Positions 33,914 through 43,140 of a stretch of 48,131 bases of DNA are shown piece by piece. This DNA is from Alphaproteobacteria bacterium (lineage in GTDB: Bacteria; Pseudomonadota; Alphaproteobacteria; Reyranellales; Reyranellaceae), in NCBI GenBank assembly GCA_010032545.1, contig RGPT01000003.1:1-48131 (forward strand). Reading direction: 5' to 3'. Positions within the stretch are counted from its first letter, which is position 1, and the number at the start of each line of letters is the position of its first letter. The notes beneath the pieces were generated by a model. The model saw nothing but the letters and a program-made list of their open reading frames with translations, did not search any database and had not been told where the DNA came from. Both the position numbers and the translations under genes were made by a program.

Positions 33914-35512
33914 TCAGGTCTGAGCGATGAGGTCGGCGCCCCTCTCCGCGATCACATTGGTCGCGGCGTAGGTATTGCCGGACACCATCGTGGGCATGCA
34001 CGAGGCATCGGCAACGCGCAGACCCTGCAGACCCAGCACGCGCATGCTGAGCGGATCGACCACGGCCCTTGGATCGGTGCCGAGCTTGGCGGTACCGACC
34101 GGGTGATAGGTCGTCGAGCCGGTGGCGCGGGCATGGGCCATCCATTGGGCGTCGGTCTGCACGTCGGGGCCGGGGAAGTTCTCGCGGATCACGTAGTTCG
34201 AGAGAGGCGGCGTCGCCAAGAGCTTGCGCAGGTATTTCATCGCCGCCAGCAGCGCGTCACGGTCGATCTGATCGGCCAGGTAATTCGGCTGGATCTCGGG
34301 CTTGGCCGCCGGATCGGCGCTGAGCGCCTTCACATGGCCGATGCTCTCGGGGCGAAGCTGCGCGGCGCCTAAGGTCATGCCGGGCACGGTGTCGAGTTCG
34401 GTGGTGCCGTAGCGCCCACCGCCATAGCTTGCCGGCGCGAAATAGAGCTGCATGTCGGGCGTGGCCAGGCCCGGTCGCGTCTTGAGGTAGCCGCCGGCGT
34501 GGCTCGGCGCCGTGGTCAGCAGGCCCTTGCGGCTGATCGCGTAGCGCAGGACTTCACCTACAAGTCGCAGGCCGCGGCTCTTCTCGTTGAGCGACGGGGC
34601 GCCCTTCACCAGGGCCGAGACGCGGATGGCGTAGTGGTCGCGGAAGTTGTGGCCGACGCCGGGGAGCGCATGCTTCACCGCCACGCCGATCGCGGCGAGA
34701 TCGTCGGGATGACCGATGCCGGAAATCTGCAGGAGCTGCGGCGTGTTGATGGCGCCGCCTGCCAGGATGACGTCGCGCCGCGCCTTGATCGAATGCGACT
34801 GTCCGTTCTGGCGATAGGTGACGCCGGTGGCCCGCTTGCCGTCGAGGTCGATCCGCTCGGCCAGCGCGCGGGTGATCACGCGCACGTTGCCGCGCTTCAT
34901 CGCCGGCTTCAGGTAAGCGTCGACCGGGCTCCAGCGCCGGCCGTTCCGCATCATGTTCTGGTAGAGCAGCGTGCCTTCCTGGTCGCCGCAATTGTAGTCG
35001 GGCGTGCGTTTCAGCCCGAGCGCCTCGTTGGCTGCCATGTAGGCGTCGCTCAGCACATGCGGGTCGCGCTGATCCTCGATGACGAGGGGACCCGAACGGC
35101 CGCGCACGGCATCGTCGCCGCCCGTGCGGCTCTCGGCGCGCTTGAAGTAGGGGACCAGGTCGTCCCACGACCAGCCGCGGCAGCCGAGCTGCGCCCAGGT
35201 GTCGTAGTCGGCGGCCTGGCCACGCACATAGAGATGGCCGTTGATCGAGCCGGAGCCGCCCAGCACTTTGCCGCGCGGGAATTTGATCCTGCGGCCATCG
35301 ATGTGCGGGCCGGGCGCCGTCTCGTAGCCCCAGTTGAGGCTCTCGTTGTAGACCGTCTTGTTGAAGCCGGCCGGTACCTTGATCCAGATGTGGTTGTCGT
35401 TGCCGCCGGCCTCGATCACCGCGACGCTGTTCTTGCCGTCGGCCGACAGCCGGTTGGCCAGCACGCACCCCGCCGCCCCAGCGCCCACGATGACGTAGTC
35501 GAATTCTTCCAT
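33914..35512 (-). CDS. GMC-family (choline-dehydrogenase-like) oxidoreductase
   Basis: 532 residues. N-terminal FAD-binding DYVIVGAGAAGCVLANRLS, then VIEAGG, the GMC signature 1 region PRGKVLGGSGSINGHLYVRG, signature 2 GGAINTPQLLQISGIG, and the C-terminal active-site pair in TYHPVGTAKLG (His) and MVSGNTYAATNVIAERGADL (Asn). It oxidises an alcohol with FAD. It is last of the minus-strand set amidase, aspartate-dehydrogenase remnant, GMC oxidoreductase, and probably works on an alcohol intermediate of the same pathway. No membrane anchor was seen. Confidence 0.9.
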   Translation of the reverse strand: MEEFDYVIVGAGAAGCVLANRLSADGKNSVAVIEAGGNDNHIWIKVPAGFNKTVYNESLNWGYETAPGPHIDGRRIKFPRGKVLGGSGSINGHLYVRGQAADYDTWAQLGCRGWSWDDLVPYFKRAESRTGGDDAVRGRSGPLVIEDQRDPHVLSDAYMAANEALGLKRTPDYNCGDQEGTLLYQNMMRNGRRWSPVDAYLKPAMKRGNVRVITRALAERIDLDGKRATGVTYRQNGQSHSIKARRDVILAGGAINTPQLLQISGIGHPDDLAAIGVAVKHALPGVGHNFRDHYAIRVSALVKGAPSLNEKSRGLRLVGEVLRYAISRKGLLTTAPSHAGGYLKTRPGLATPDMQLYFAPASYGGGRYGTTELDTVPGMTLGAAQLRPESIGHVKALSADPAAKPEIQPNYLADQIDRDALLAAMKYLRKLLATPPLSNYVIRENFPGPDVQTDAQWMAHARATGSTTYHPVGTAKLGTDPRAVVDPLSMRVLGLQGLRVADASCMPTMVSGNTYAATNVIAERGADLIAQT

Positions 35513-35531
35513 CGGACGTTTCCTTTTTCTC

Positions 35532-36101
35532 TTAGGCCGCCACCACCAGCGTCGAGGCGAGTTGGCGCACCGACTTCACCATGGCCATGGCGACCAGCTT
35601 GCCGGTCTTGCGGTTCTCTTCGCTGACGGCCACGTCTTCCATGAAGGTGAAGCGGCCGAAGGCTCCCTTTGCCTCCAGCTCGACGATGTGCGTCGTGAGG
35701 GTGGGATCGGCCACGATCACCACGCGCGTGCGGTCGAGGCCGATGCCGGCGATGGCGGCGGCTGCGGAGATGTTGACGTTCTGCGGGTAGAGCCTGGCGC
35801 CCTCGCGCACAGGGCCGTCGAACACAGTGTGCGGCGCCGTGAGCGCGTCGAGATCGACCAGCGTCTCGGCGATCGTGCCCTTCCAGGCCGAGGGGTCCTT
35901 GCGCACCGTGACGGTGACGCTGTCGAGGCCGCCGACTGCGGCGCTGCTCAGGATATCGAGCGCGCCGATGCCGGCCGAGGGCAGGATCAGCCGCTTGCCG
36001 TTCGCCCTGGCTGCCGCCAGCAGCCGGTCGAACAGGGCGGTGTCGCCCGCCGCTTCGACATGCTTGCCGATCGCACCGTAGCCGATCAGGCCCAACCTCA
36101 C
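35532..36101 (-). pseudogene. Aspartate dehydrogenase with an in-frame deletion of the NAD-binding domain
   Basis: 189 residues against about 265 in the family. The start VRLGLIGYGAIGK is the first Rossmann strand and glycine loop; immediately after it comes HVEAAGDTALFDRLLAAAR, which normally lies some 75 residues later. The rest is intact: LILPSAGIGALDILSSAAVG, VRKDPSAWKGTIAET, EGARLYPQNVNISAAAAIAG and the ending SEENRKTGKLVAMAMV. The loss removes most of the dinucleotide-binding domain, so the product is unlikely to be an active L-aspartate:NAD oxidoreductase, although the frame is kept. The GTG start at 36099-36101 overlaps the amidase stop as GTGA. A genuine deletion and an assembly collapse are both possible. 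Confidence 0.8.
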
Positions 36102-37372
36102 GAGAGCCGGGCCTCCACCCAGCGCGCCCAGGCGATGAGCTGGTCGTCGCGGCGCAACGGGGCGATCAGCTGCACCGACAGCGGCAGACCGAATGGTCCC
36201 GCATTGAAGGGCAGCGCCACGCAGGGCGTGCCGAGCAGGGTCCAGAAGCGATTGAAGATGGGATCGCCGGTGTAGCCGAGACCCGCCGGCGCTTCGCCGC
36301 GGGCAGTAGGCGCCAGCAGGAAGTCGAACTGTTCCCACACCTGGGCGAGGTCGGCCAACGCCCGGCGTTTGCGCTTCTTCGCATCGGCGAGCTGGGCGCC
36401 GGTAACCTTGTCGCCGACCTCCAGCGACGCCGTCAGGCTGGGCGACAGCAGATGCGGGAAGCGGGCGCGTTCCGGCCCGTAGTGCTGCGTCGCTTCCCTG
36501 GTCATCACCCGGTTGTGCGCCTCGATGAGCGCGCTCCAGCTCCCGGGCATTTCCCACGCGCGCACCTTGGCGCCGCCGGCGCGCAAGGCGCGCGCGGCAA
36601 CCTCGATGTTCTTCCTGTTGTAGGGCTCGGCCTGGTCCCACCACAGGGTGCGGCAGAAGCCGATGCGCGGCGCGTGCTGCGGCGGATCGGCCGGGGCATG
36701 GCCGTAGGCGGCGCGGATCAGCGCCAGGTCATTGGCCGTTCTGGTGAAGAAGCCCAACGTGTCGAGGCTTCTCGCATAGGTCTTGATGCCGGTGGTGTCG
36801 GCCCAGCCGTAGGTGCCCTTGTAGGCGACGATGCCGTTGAAGGCGCCGGGACGGATCACCGAACCCGAGGTCTGCGTGCCGTAGCCGATGGGCACCATGC
36901 AGTCGGCGACCGCCGCCGCCGAGCCCGACGAGGAGCCGGCCGGCGTGTGACGGATGTTGTGCGGATTGTGCGTCTTGCCGGCATGACCGCCGGCGAATTC
37001 GGTCGTCACCGATTTTCCCAGCACGATGGCGCCGGCTTTCACGAGCTGCGTCACGCAGGCGGCGTCCTTGCCCACGACATGGTCACGGTAGATCGGCGAG
37101 CCGCAGGTGGTGGGCATCGTCCGGGTCGAGATGATGTCCTTTACCGCCAGCGGAATGCCGTGCAGCGGTCCCACCGGCTTGGCGCGCTTGTCGAGCATGT
37201 CGGCGCGTTTGAGCGCGCCTTCGGCGTCGAGCGCCTCCCAGGCATGGACCTGCCCCTCGCGATGCTCGATGCGGTCGAGGCAGGCTTCGACGAGGTCGCG
37301 CGCCTTCAGCCGCTTCTGGGCCATGCGCAGGACGGCCTCGCTGGCCGAGAGTTTGTTGGGCGATTTCGCCAT
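36098..37372 (-). CDS. Amidase-signature family hydrolase
   Basis: 424 residues. The Ser-cisSer-Lys triad is present: Lys78 in LAVKDIIST, the cis-serine in TPAGSSSGSAAA near residue 148, and the nucleophile Ser171 in GTQTSGSVIRPG. The enzyme hydrolyses a carboxamide to acid and ammonia; the substrate is not evident. I prefer the ATG at 37370-37372 (MAKSPNK), because GGGGGGAAG lies 7 bases upstream, over an earlier ATG-like start at 37405. First gene of the minus-strand set and divergent from the VOC gene. A ring-opened lactam or primary amide made by the plus-strand genes would be a fitting substrate, which is inference. Confidence 0.9.
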   Translation of the reverse strand: MAKSPNKLSASEAVLRMAQKRLKARDLVEACLDRIEHREGQVHAWEALDAEGALKRADMLDKRAKPVGPLHGIPLAVKDIISTRTMPTTCGSPIYRDHVVGKDAACVTQLVKAGAIVLGKSVTTEFAGGHAGKTHNPHNIRHTPAGSSSGSAAAVADCMVPIGYGTQTSGSVIRPGAFNGIVAYKGTYGWADTTGIKTYARSLDTLGFFTRTANDLALIRAAYGHAPADPPQHAPRIGFCRTLWWDQAEPYNRKNIEVAARALRAGGAKVRAWEMPGSWSALIEAHNRVMTREATQHYGPERARFPHLLSPSLTASLEVGDKVTGAQLADAKKRKRRALADLAQVWEQFDFLLAPTARGEAPAGLGYTGDPIFNRFWTLLGTPCVALPFNAGPFGLPLSVQLIAPLRRDDQLIAWARWVEARLS

Positions 37373-37450
37373 GGCCGCTTCCCCCCGATGTGTCGTCGGG
37401 GGCATGATGACGGAGCCTCACGCGAAAGAATAGGGCAGGAAAGGCGGGCC

Positions 37451-38008
37451 ATGAGCATACCCTTCGCTATTCGCAAGATCGGCCATGCGGTCGTCTATGT
37501 GAGAGATCTCGACCGTTCCAGGCGCTTCTACACCGAGGTGCTGGGCTTCCTGGTGTCGGACATCTATCCCGGCACGATGATGCCGGGCGGCATGGTGTTC
37601 CTGCGCTGCAACGGCGACCATCATTGCCTGGCCCTGGTCGGCGACCGCGCCCCCGATGCCGGCCCCGACAAGAGCCTGCACCATCTCGCTTTCGAACTCG
37701 CAACGCTCGACGAGGTCTTTCGCGCCCGCGATCACTTGAAGCGCCACGGCACCGAGTTCGTCTTCGAGGGCCGCCGCCGTGCGGGCTGCCAGGTCTCGGT
37801 CGAATTCCTCGATCCCGACGGCCACCATCTCGAACTCTACTGGGGCGTCGACCAGATCGGCTCCGACGGCCGCGTGCGGCCGTCGGAGGAATGGCGCCAG
37901 ACCATGAGCCTGGAAGATGCCGTGCGCATCGCACCGCCGGGCCAGGACACGACGCTGCACGACGCGGCGCTGCGCGCGCGGCTCGAGGCGGGAACGGATC
38001 GACCCTAG
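37451..38008 (+). CDS. VOC-superfamily (glyoxalase/extradiol dioxygenase-like) protein
   Basis: 185 residues. One VOC module: IGHAVVYVRDLDRSRRFYTE (first metal histidine), LHHLAFELATLDEV (second histidine), and VEFLDPDGHHLELYW (the closing glutamate). The C-terminal 45 residues resemble extensions found in catechol-2,3-dioxygenase-like proteins. It may act as a small dioxygenase, isomerase or lyase. AGGAAAGGCGGG precedes the ATG at 37451. Starts a plus-strand pair with the gene at 38019. Confidence 0.82.
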   Translation: MSIPFAIRKIGHAVVYVRDLDRSRRFYTEVLGFLVSDIYPGTMMPGGMVFLRCNGDHHCLALVGDRAPDAGPDKSLHHLAFELATLDEVFRARDHLKRHGTEFVFEGRRRAGCQVSVEFLDPDGHHLELYWGVDQIGSDGRVRPSEEWRQTMSLEDAVRIAPPGQDTTLHDAALRARLEAGTDRP

Positions 38009-38018
38009 GGGGAGTCTC

Positions 38019-38630
38019 ATGACCGCAAGCGTGATGTTCCATGACGGCAACCGTCGCCTGCAGGACGACTTCGACAGCCGCCGCATCGCCGACCGCCTCG
38101 AGGAGAAGCTCACCCGCTTCGAATTCACCGACGGCGACCGCGCTTTCATCGAAGGCGCGATGTTCTTCTTCCTGGCGACGGCCGACGCCGAAGGCAGGCC
38201 GGACTGCTCCTTCAAGGGTGGTACGCCGGGCTTCGTGCGGATCGTCGGCACTGACGAACTCGCCTTTCCCGACTACGACGGCAACGGCATGTTCAAGAGT
38301 CTGGGCAATGTCGTGGTCAATCCGGCGGTCGGGCTGCTGTTCATCGACATGGGCGAGAAGCCCCGGAGGCTCCGGGTCAACGGCACCGCGCGCGTGGTTC
38401 GCGACGATCCGCTGATGCAGCGCTTCGCCGGTGCCCAGCTCCTGGTGCGGGTCAAGGCGCGGGTGATCTTCCCGAACTGCCCGCGCTACATCGTGATGCC
38501 GGGCACGGCGGATCCCTCGAAATACGCGCCGCGTCCCGGCCACGAACCGCCGGAGCCCGCCTGGAAGGGGTTTGACGACTTCAAAGGTTATATCCATCCC
38601 AGGCAGAAGACGCCTGACGGATCGGACTGA
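38019..38630 (+). CDS. Pyridoxamine 5'-phosphate oxidase-related flavin protein
   Basis: 203 residues. The split beta-barrel of FMN-binding PNPOx-like proteins is suggested by AFIEGAMFFFLATADAEGRPD, VRIVGTDELAFPDYDGNGMF, NVVVNPAVGLLFIDMGEKPR and LRVNGTARVV. Such proteins reduce flavins, deazaflavin substrates or haem. GGGGGAG lies 4-5 bases before the ATG at 38019, ten bases after the VOC gene. With the VOC protein it could provide an oxygenase/reductase pair, but this is only context. Confidence 0.8.
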   Translation: MTASVMFHDGNRRLQDDFDSRRIADRLEEKLTRFEFTDGDRAFIEGAMFFFLATADAEGRPDCSFKGGTPGFVRIVGTDELAFPDYDGNGMFKSLGNVVVNPAVGLLFIDMGEKPRRLRVNGTARVVRDDPLMQRFAGAQLLVRVKARVIFPNCPRYIVMPGTADPSKYAPRPGHEPPEPAWKGFDDFKGYIHPRQKTPDGSD

Positions 38631-38733
38631 ACCAAGGCTATCCGCACCATCGCCGGGAGTGCCAGCACTGCAAGCATCCGATCGCGCGGATATGACTGCA
38701 GGATTGGGACGGGGTGAATGCCCCCGGAACATT

Positions 38734-38756
38734 GGCTCTCCGGGCTGCGGAGAGCC
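38734..38756. terminator. Possible bidirectional hairpin between convergent genes
   Basis: A perfect 8-bp inverted repeat GGCTCTCC / GGAGAGCC with a 7-base loop, three bases beyond the RND gene stop and in the 129-base gap to the flavin-protein gene. It has no T-run on either strand, so termination strength is uncertain. The remainder of the gap holds nothing I recognise. Confidence 0.45.
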
Positions 38757-38759
38757 GAT

Positions 38760-41700
38760 TCAGTGCGTTGGCTCCGCCGGCTTGGCGGTGGGAGCTGGCG
38801 GCTGGCCCAGCATGCCCTTGATCTTCTCGCGTCCTCTCTGGAAGGCGACGTAAAGGCCGGGGATGACGAAGATGCCGAGGAAGGATGCCGCGATCATGCC
38901 GCCGAACACCGCGGTGCCGACGGCGCGCTGGGTGGCGGCCCCCGCACCGGTCGCGATCACCAGCGGCACCAGGCCCAGGATGAAGGCGAAGGAGGTCATC
39001 ATGACGGCGCGGAAGCGCAGCGCCGCGGCCGTGGTGGCCGCCGTCACGACGTCCTTGCCCTTGGCGCGTTCCTCCATGGCGAACTCGATGATCAGGATGG
39101 CGTTCTTGGCCGCCAGCGCGATCAGCACGACGATACCGATCTGGGCGTAGATGTTGTTGTCGAGGCCGCTCAGGAACAGGGCCGCCATCGCGCCGAACAG
39201 GCCCACCGTCACCGACAGCAGGGCGGCCACCGGGATGGCGGTGCTCTCGTAGAGGCCGACCAGGAAGAGATAGGCGAACACGACGGCGAGCCCGAGGATG
39301 AACCCGGTTTGCCCGGCCGCGGCCTTTTCCTGCAGGGCCGTGCCGGTCCATTCGTAGACGTAGCCAGCGGGCAGCGTCTCCTTGGCCAGCTTCTCCATCG
39401 CCGCCAGCGCCTCGCCCGAGGAATAGCCGGGAGCCGGGGCGCCGTTGATGGTGACCGAGCGCAGGTTGTTGTAGCGGATGATCGATGAGGGCGCGGTAAT
39501 CAGCTCGACGTCGGCCACCGCCTGCAGCGGCACGAGCTCGCCGCTCGACGAGCGCACGCGAACGCGGAACACGTCGTTCACGGTCTTGCGGTCGGCGGCC
39601 TCGGCCTGGACTTTCACCTGCCAGGTCCGACCGAACAGGTTGAAGTCGTTGGTATAGCTGCCGCCCATCGCCGTCTGCAGGGCAGAGAAGATGTCGGCGA
39701 TGTTGACGCCCAGCGCCTGGGCGCGCTCTCGGTCGAGCTTGAGGTTGATCTGCGGCGTTGAGGCGCCGTAGGTCGTGAACACGCCGGCAAGCTGCGGCAC
39801 CTGCTGGGCCGCCACCATCAGGCCGCGCGCCACCGCCGCGAGATCGGCCGGCGACGCCCCGGAGAGGCTTTCGAGCTGGAACTCGAATCCCGAGGAGTTC
39901 CCAAGGCCCATGATCGGCGGCAGGTTGAAGGCGAAGACGTTGGCGGCCGCAACCTGGCTGAAGGCGGCATTGAGTTCCTCGAGCGCGCGGAAGACCGACA
40001 GCTTCGGGTCCTTGCGCTCTGCGAACGGCTTCAGGGCGACGACGACCAGGGCCCGGTTCGGCAAGGCGAGGCCATCGAGCAGGCTGTAGCCGCTGACCGA
40101 GAAGATGTTCTGAAGCCACGGCCGGCCGGCCACCATGCCCTCGACCTCCTCGACCGCCGCCAGTGTGCGGTTGGTCGAGGCGGCATCGGGCAGCTGCAAT
40201 TCGGCCATGAAGGCGCCCTGGTCCTCGTCGGGCAGGAACCCCGAGGGGACCAGGCTGCCGATGCCGCCGGTCGCCACCACGAATCCGGCGACCAGCAGCA
40301 GGGAGATGATGCCGCGCCGGGCGAGCGGCGTCACGATCCGGACGTAGCCGTCGCGCGTCTTGTCGATGCCGTTCTGCAGCCAGGCATTGATGCCGGTCGG
40401 CTTCTTCTTGTGGCGCAGGATCAACGAGCACAGCGCCGGCGACAGCGTGAGCGCGTTGATCGCCGAGATCACCATCGACACCGAAACGGCGACGGCGAAC
40501 TGCTTGTAGAGCTCGCCGGTGATGCCGGGAATGAAGGCGGTCGGGATGAAGACCGACAGCAGCACCAGGGTAATGGCGATGATCGGCCCGGTGACCTGCT
40601 CCATCGCCTTCTCGGTCGCCTGGGCGGGCGTCAGGTGCGGTTCATGCTCGAGGATATGTTCGACCGCCTCGACCACGACGATGGCATCGTCGACCACGAT
40701 GCCGATGGCCAGGACCAGCGCCAGGAGCGAGATGGTGTTGGCCGAGAAACCCAGCGCCAGCATGATGGCGAAGGTGCCGACCAGCGCCACCGGGACCGCA
40801 ACGATGGGAATGATCGTGGCGCGCAGGTTCCCGAGGAAAATCAGCACGACCAGGGCCACGAGGACGAAGGCCTCGATCAGCGTGTGGATCACGCTCTCGA
40901 TGGTGGCTTCGACGAATACCGTGGTGTCGTACATCACGTCGTAGGCCACGTCGTCGGGCAGTCGCGGCTCGAGGTCCTTCAGGGCCTTGCGGACGCCGTT
41001 GGCGGTGGCCAGTGCATTGGCGCCCGGCAGCTGGGCGATCTGGATGCCCGACGCCGGCTTGCCGTTGTAGCGGGCCGCCGAATCGCTTGTCTTGGACCCC
41101 AGCTCGACGCGGGCGATGTCCTTGATCCGGACCAGCGCGCCGTCGGACGTGGCCCGCACGACGATATTCTCGAACTCCTCGACCGTCGTCAGCCGGCCCT
41201 GGGTAGTGATGTTGAGCTGGAAGTCGACATCGGGCATCAGGGGGGCAGCGCCGACCAGGCCGACCGCAGCCTGGACGTTCTGCGCCTGGACGGCCTTGAC
41301 CACGTCGTTCGGCGTGATGTCGAGGCTCGACATGCGGTCGAGGTTGAGCCACACGCGCATGGCGTAGTCGAGCGCACCGAACAGCGATGCGTCGCCGACG
41401 CCGGGGACGCGGCGCAAGGTGTCGAGCATGCTGATGGTGGCGAAATTCGACAGGAACAGGGCGTCGCGGGTGCCCTTGGGCGAGTAGACCGCCACCACCT
41501 GCAAAAGCGCCGAGGACTGCTTCTTGGTCGTGACGCCGTTGCGCTGCACCTCGGGCGGCAGCAGTGCCAGAGCCTGGTTGACGCGGTTGGTGACGTTCAC
41601 GGTGTTGAGGTCGGGGTTGGAACCGACCTCGAAACTGACGGTGAGCTGATAGCTGCCATCGCCGCCCGACGTCGATTTCATGTAGATCATGCGCTCGACG

Positions 41701-41918
41701 CCGTTGACCTGCGCCTCGATGACCTGTGCCACGCTTTCCTCGACCGCCTGGGCTGAGGCACCGGGGTAGACGGTCGCCACCCGGACCTGGGGCGGCACGA
41801 TGTCGGGGAACTGCGCCACCGGTATCGCCGTCATGGCGATCACACCGGCGATTGAAATCACCGTCGAGATGACGAAAGCCAGCCGCGGGCGGCGGATGAA
41901 CAGCGACGAAATTGTCAT
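38760..41918 (-). CDS. RND efflux transporter, HAE1 (AcrB/MexB) family
   Basis: 1052 residues, the standard length. The N-terminus SSLFIRRPRLAFVISTVISI, the porter domains (YPGASAQAVEESVAQVIEAQ; NVTNRVNQALALLP), the proton-relay aspartates in GIVVDDAIVVVE, the conserved lysine in LIALAAKNAILIIEF, and twelve expected membrane helices are all present. As a trimer it exports lipophilic compounds, taking them from the periplasm. It is encoded 4 bases after its adaptor. No outer-membrane TolC-type channel gene is present, so an unlinked one must serve. Confidence 0.95.
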   Translation of the reverse strand: MTISSLFIRRPRLAFVISTVISIAGVIAMTAIPVAQFPDIVPPQVRVATVYPGASAQAVEESVAQVIEAQVNGVERMIYMKSTSGGDGSYQLTVSFEVGSNPDLNTVNVTNRVNQALALLPPEVQRNGVTTKKQSSALLQVVAVYSPKGTRDALFLSNFATISMLDTLRRVPGVGDASLFGALDYAMRVWLNLDRMSSLDITPNDVVKAVQAQNVQAAVGLVGAAPLMPDVDFQLNITTQGRLTTVEEFENIVVRATSDGALVRIKDIARVELGSKTSDSAARYNGKPASGIQIAQLPGANALATANGVRKALKDLEPRLPDDVAYDVMYDTTVFVEATIESVIHTLIEAFVLVALVVLIFLGNLRATIIPIVAVPVALVGTFAIMLALGFSANTISLLALVLAIGIVVDDAIVVVEAVEHILEHEPHLTPAQATEKAMEQVTGPIIAITLVLLSVFIPTAFIPGITGELYKQFAVAVSVSMVISAINALTLSPALCSLILRHKKKPTGINAWLQNGIDKTRDGYVRIVTPLARRGIISLLLVAGFVVATGGIGSLVPSGFLPDEDQGAFMAELQLPDAASTNRTLAAVEEVEGMVAGRPWLQNIFSVSGYSLLDGLALPNRALVVVALKPFAERKDPKLSVFRALEELNAAFSQVAAANVFAFNLPPIMGLGNSSGFEFQLESLSGASPADLAAVARGLMVAAQQVPQLAGVFTTYGASTPQINLKLDRERAQALGVNIADIFSALQTAMGGSYTNDFNLFGRTWQVKVQAEAADRKTVNDVFRVRVRSSSGELVPLQAVADVELITAPSSIIRYNNLRSVTINGAPAPGYSSGEALAAMEKLAKETLPAGYVYEWTGTALQEKAAAGQTGFILGLAVVFAYLFLVGLYESTAIPVAALLSVTVGLFGAMAALFLSGLDNNIYAQIGIVVLIALAAKNAILIIEFAMEERAKGKDVVTAATTAAALRFRAVMMTSFAFILGLVPLVIATGAGAATQRAVGTAVFGGMIAASFLGIFVIPGLYVAFQRGREKIKGMLGQPPAPTAKPAEPTH

Positions 41919-41922
41919 GGAG

Positions 41923-43056
41923 TTATTGCTTCTTCGCGGAAGCCGCGGGCGGCGCCTGTGTCGGTGTCACCGTCATGCCGGGGCGCACGCGTTGCTGCCC
42001 CTGGATGATCACTTTCTCGCCTGCCTTCAGGCCCTCGGTGATGGAAACCAGCCCGTCGCGTGAAACGCCGGTCTTGACCCGGCGCTGCTCGGCAACATTC
42101 TTGTCGTTGACGACGAACAGGTAGGAGCCGCTCTGGTCCTGGGCGATCGCGGCCTGCGGCACCGCGACGACGGTCGGGACCTTCTCGCCCTCGACGATCA
42201 CGCGCACCGTCTGGCCGTCGGTCAGCAGACCTTCCTTGTTATCGAAAACCGCTCGCACCATCTGACCGTCCGTCTTGGCATCGGCGGTGACGTCGATGAA
42301 GTCGAGCTTGCCCTTGTTCTTGTAAATGCTGCCGTCGGCCAGCCGCAGACGGACGACGAGGGCATCGCCCGACGTCGTGTCGCGTCGGGCATCGAGCAAT
42401 TCTCGTTGGGTGATGGAAAACAGCACGCGGATCGGGTTTTCGCTGACCACTGTGGCAAGCACGCCCGAGTCGGGGCCGACGATGTTTCCCGGCGAGACCG
42501 CGGCACGACCGACGCGGCCGTCGATCGGCGACTTGATTTCGGTGTAGGAGAGCTGGATCTCCGCATCGCGCAGTTGCGCGGAGGCATCCTCGAGCTGTGC
42601 CTTGGCCTGGAGCTGTTCCGACAGCCGCTGGTCGTAGGTCACCTGGGTGCCGGTCTTGCTGCGTAGCAATTCCTCGGCGCGGTTGAGTTGCAACTCGGCG
42701 TTGGTCAAGGCGGCTTTCGCGGCATCGCGCTGGGCGACCTTTTGGGCGACCGCGGCCTGGTAAGGTTCGGGTTCGATGGTGAACAGGACTTGGCCTCCCT
42801 TGACCGCGTCGCCATCGTTGAACTTGCGCGGCCCGAGGAAGCCTTTGACCCGGGCCCGCAGCTCGACCTTGTCGACCGCGGCGGCACGACCGATGAACTC
42901 GGACTGGTCGGCGATTGGCGTCAGCTCGGCCGGCTGGACCAGAACGGCGGGCGGGGCGGCACCCTGCTGGGCTCCTGCCGGGCTGCCAGGAAGCGTCGCC
43001 ATCAGGCCGGCTCCCAGAAGCGCCAGTATCCGCAAACGCCGCTCTTGCATTGTCAT
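41923..43056 (-). CDS. RND efflux periplasmic adaptor (AcrA family)
   Basis: 377 residues. It begins MTMQERRLRILALLGAGLMA with a signal peptide ending near AGA-Q; unlike AcrA no lipobox cysteine is visible. Lipoyl halves (VELRARVKGFLGPRKFNDGD and YTEIKSPIDGRVGRAAVSPG) flank a coiled-coil hairpin rich in alanine and glutamine. The C-terminal GLKAGEKVIIQGQQRVRPGM and a short disordered tail follow. I took the ATG at 43054-43056, with AGGGA just upstream, over an earlier start at 43086. Operon with the transporter gene. Confidence 0.93.
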   Translation of the reverse strand: MTMQERRLRILALLGAGLMATLPGSPAGAQQGAAPPAVLVQPAELTPIADQSEFIGRAAAVDKVELRARVKGFLGPRKFNDGDAVKGGQVLFTIEPEPYQAAVAQKVAQRDAAKAALTNAELQLNRAEELLRSKTGTQVTYDQRLSEQLQAKAQLEDASAQLRDAEIQLSYTEIKSPIDGRVGRAAVSPGNIVGPDSGVLATVVSENPIRVLFSITQRELLDARRDTTSGDALVVRLRLADGSIYKNKGKLDFIDVTADAKTDGQMVRAVFDNKEGLLTDGQTVRVIVEGEKVPTVVAVPQAAIAQDQSGSYLFVVNDKNVAEQRRVKTGVSRDGLVSITEGLKAGEKVIIQGQQRVRPGMTVTPTQAPPAASAKKQ

Positions 43057-43140
43057 TTTCCCTGCTCGCCCATAACGTCCGGACACTGCCTTAATTCGAC
43101 AAAACGGTCACTGTAAATTCTGGCGGAGAAGGAGGGTGTA

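Noticed and set aside
36452-37450. Plus-strand frame upstream of the VOC gene suggesting a 518-residue fusion
   Set aside because: The first 330 codons are antisense to the amidase; the VOC start has its own Shine-Dalgarno at 37451.
38760-43056. RND pair without an outer-membrane channel as a novel system
   Set aside because: AcrAB-type operons without a linked TolC are common; nothing else about the pair is unusual.
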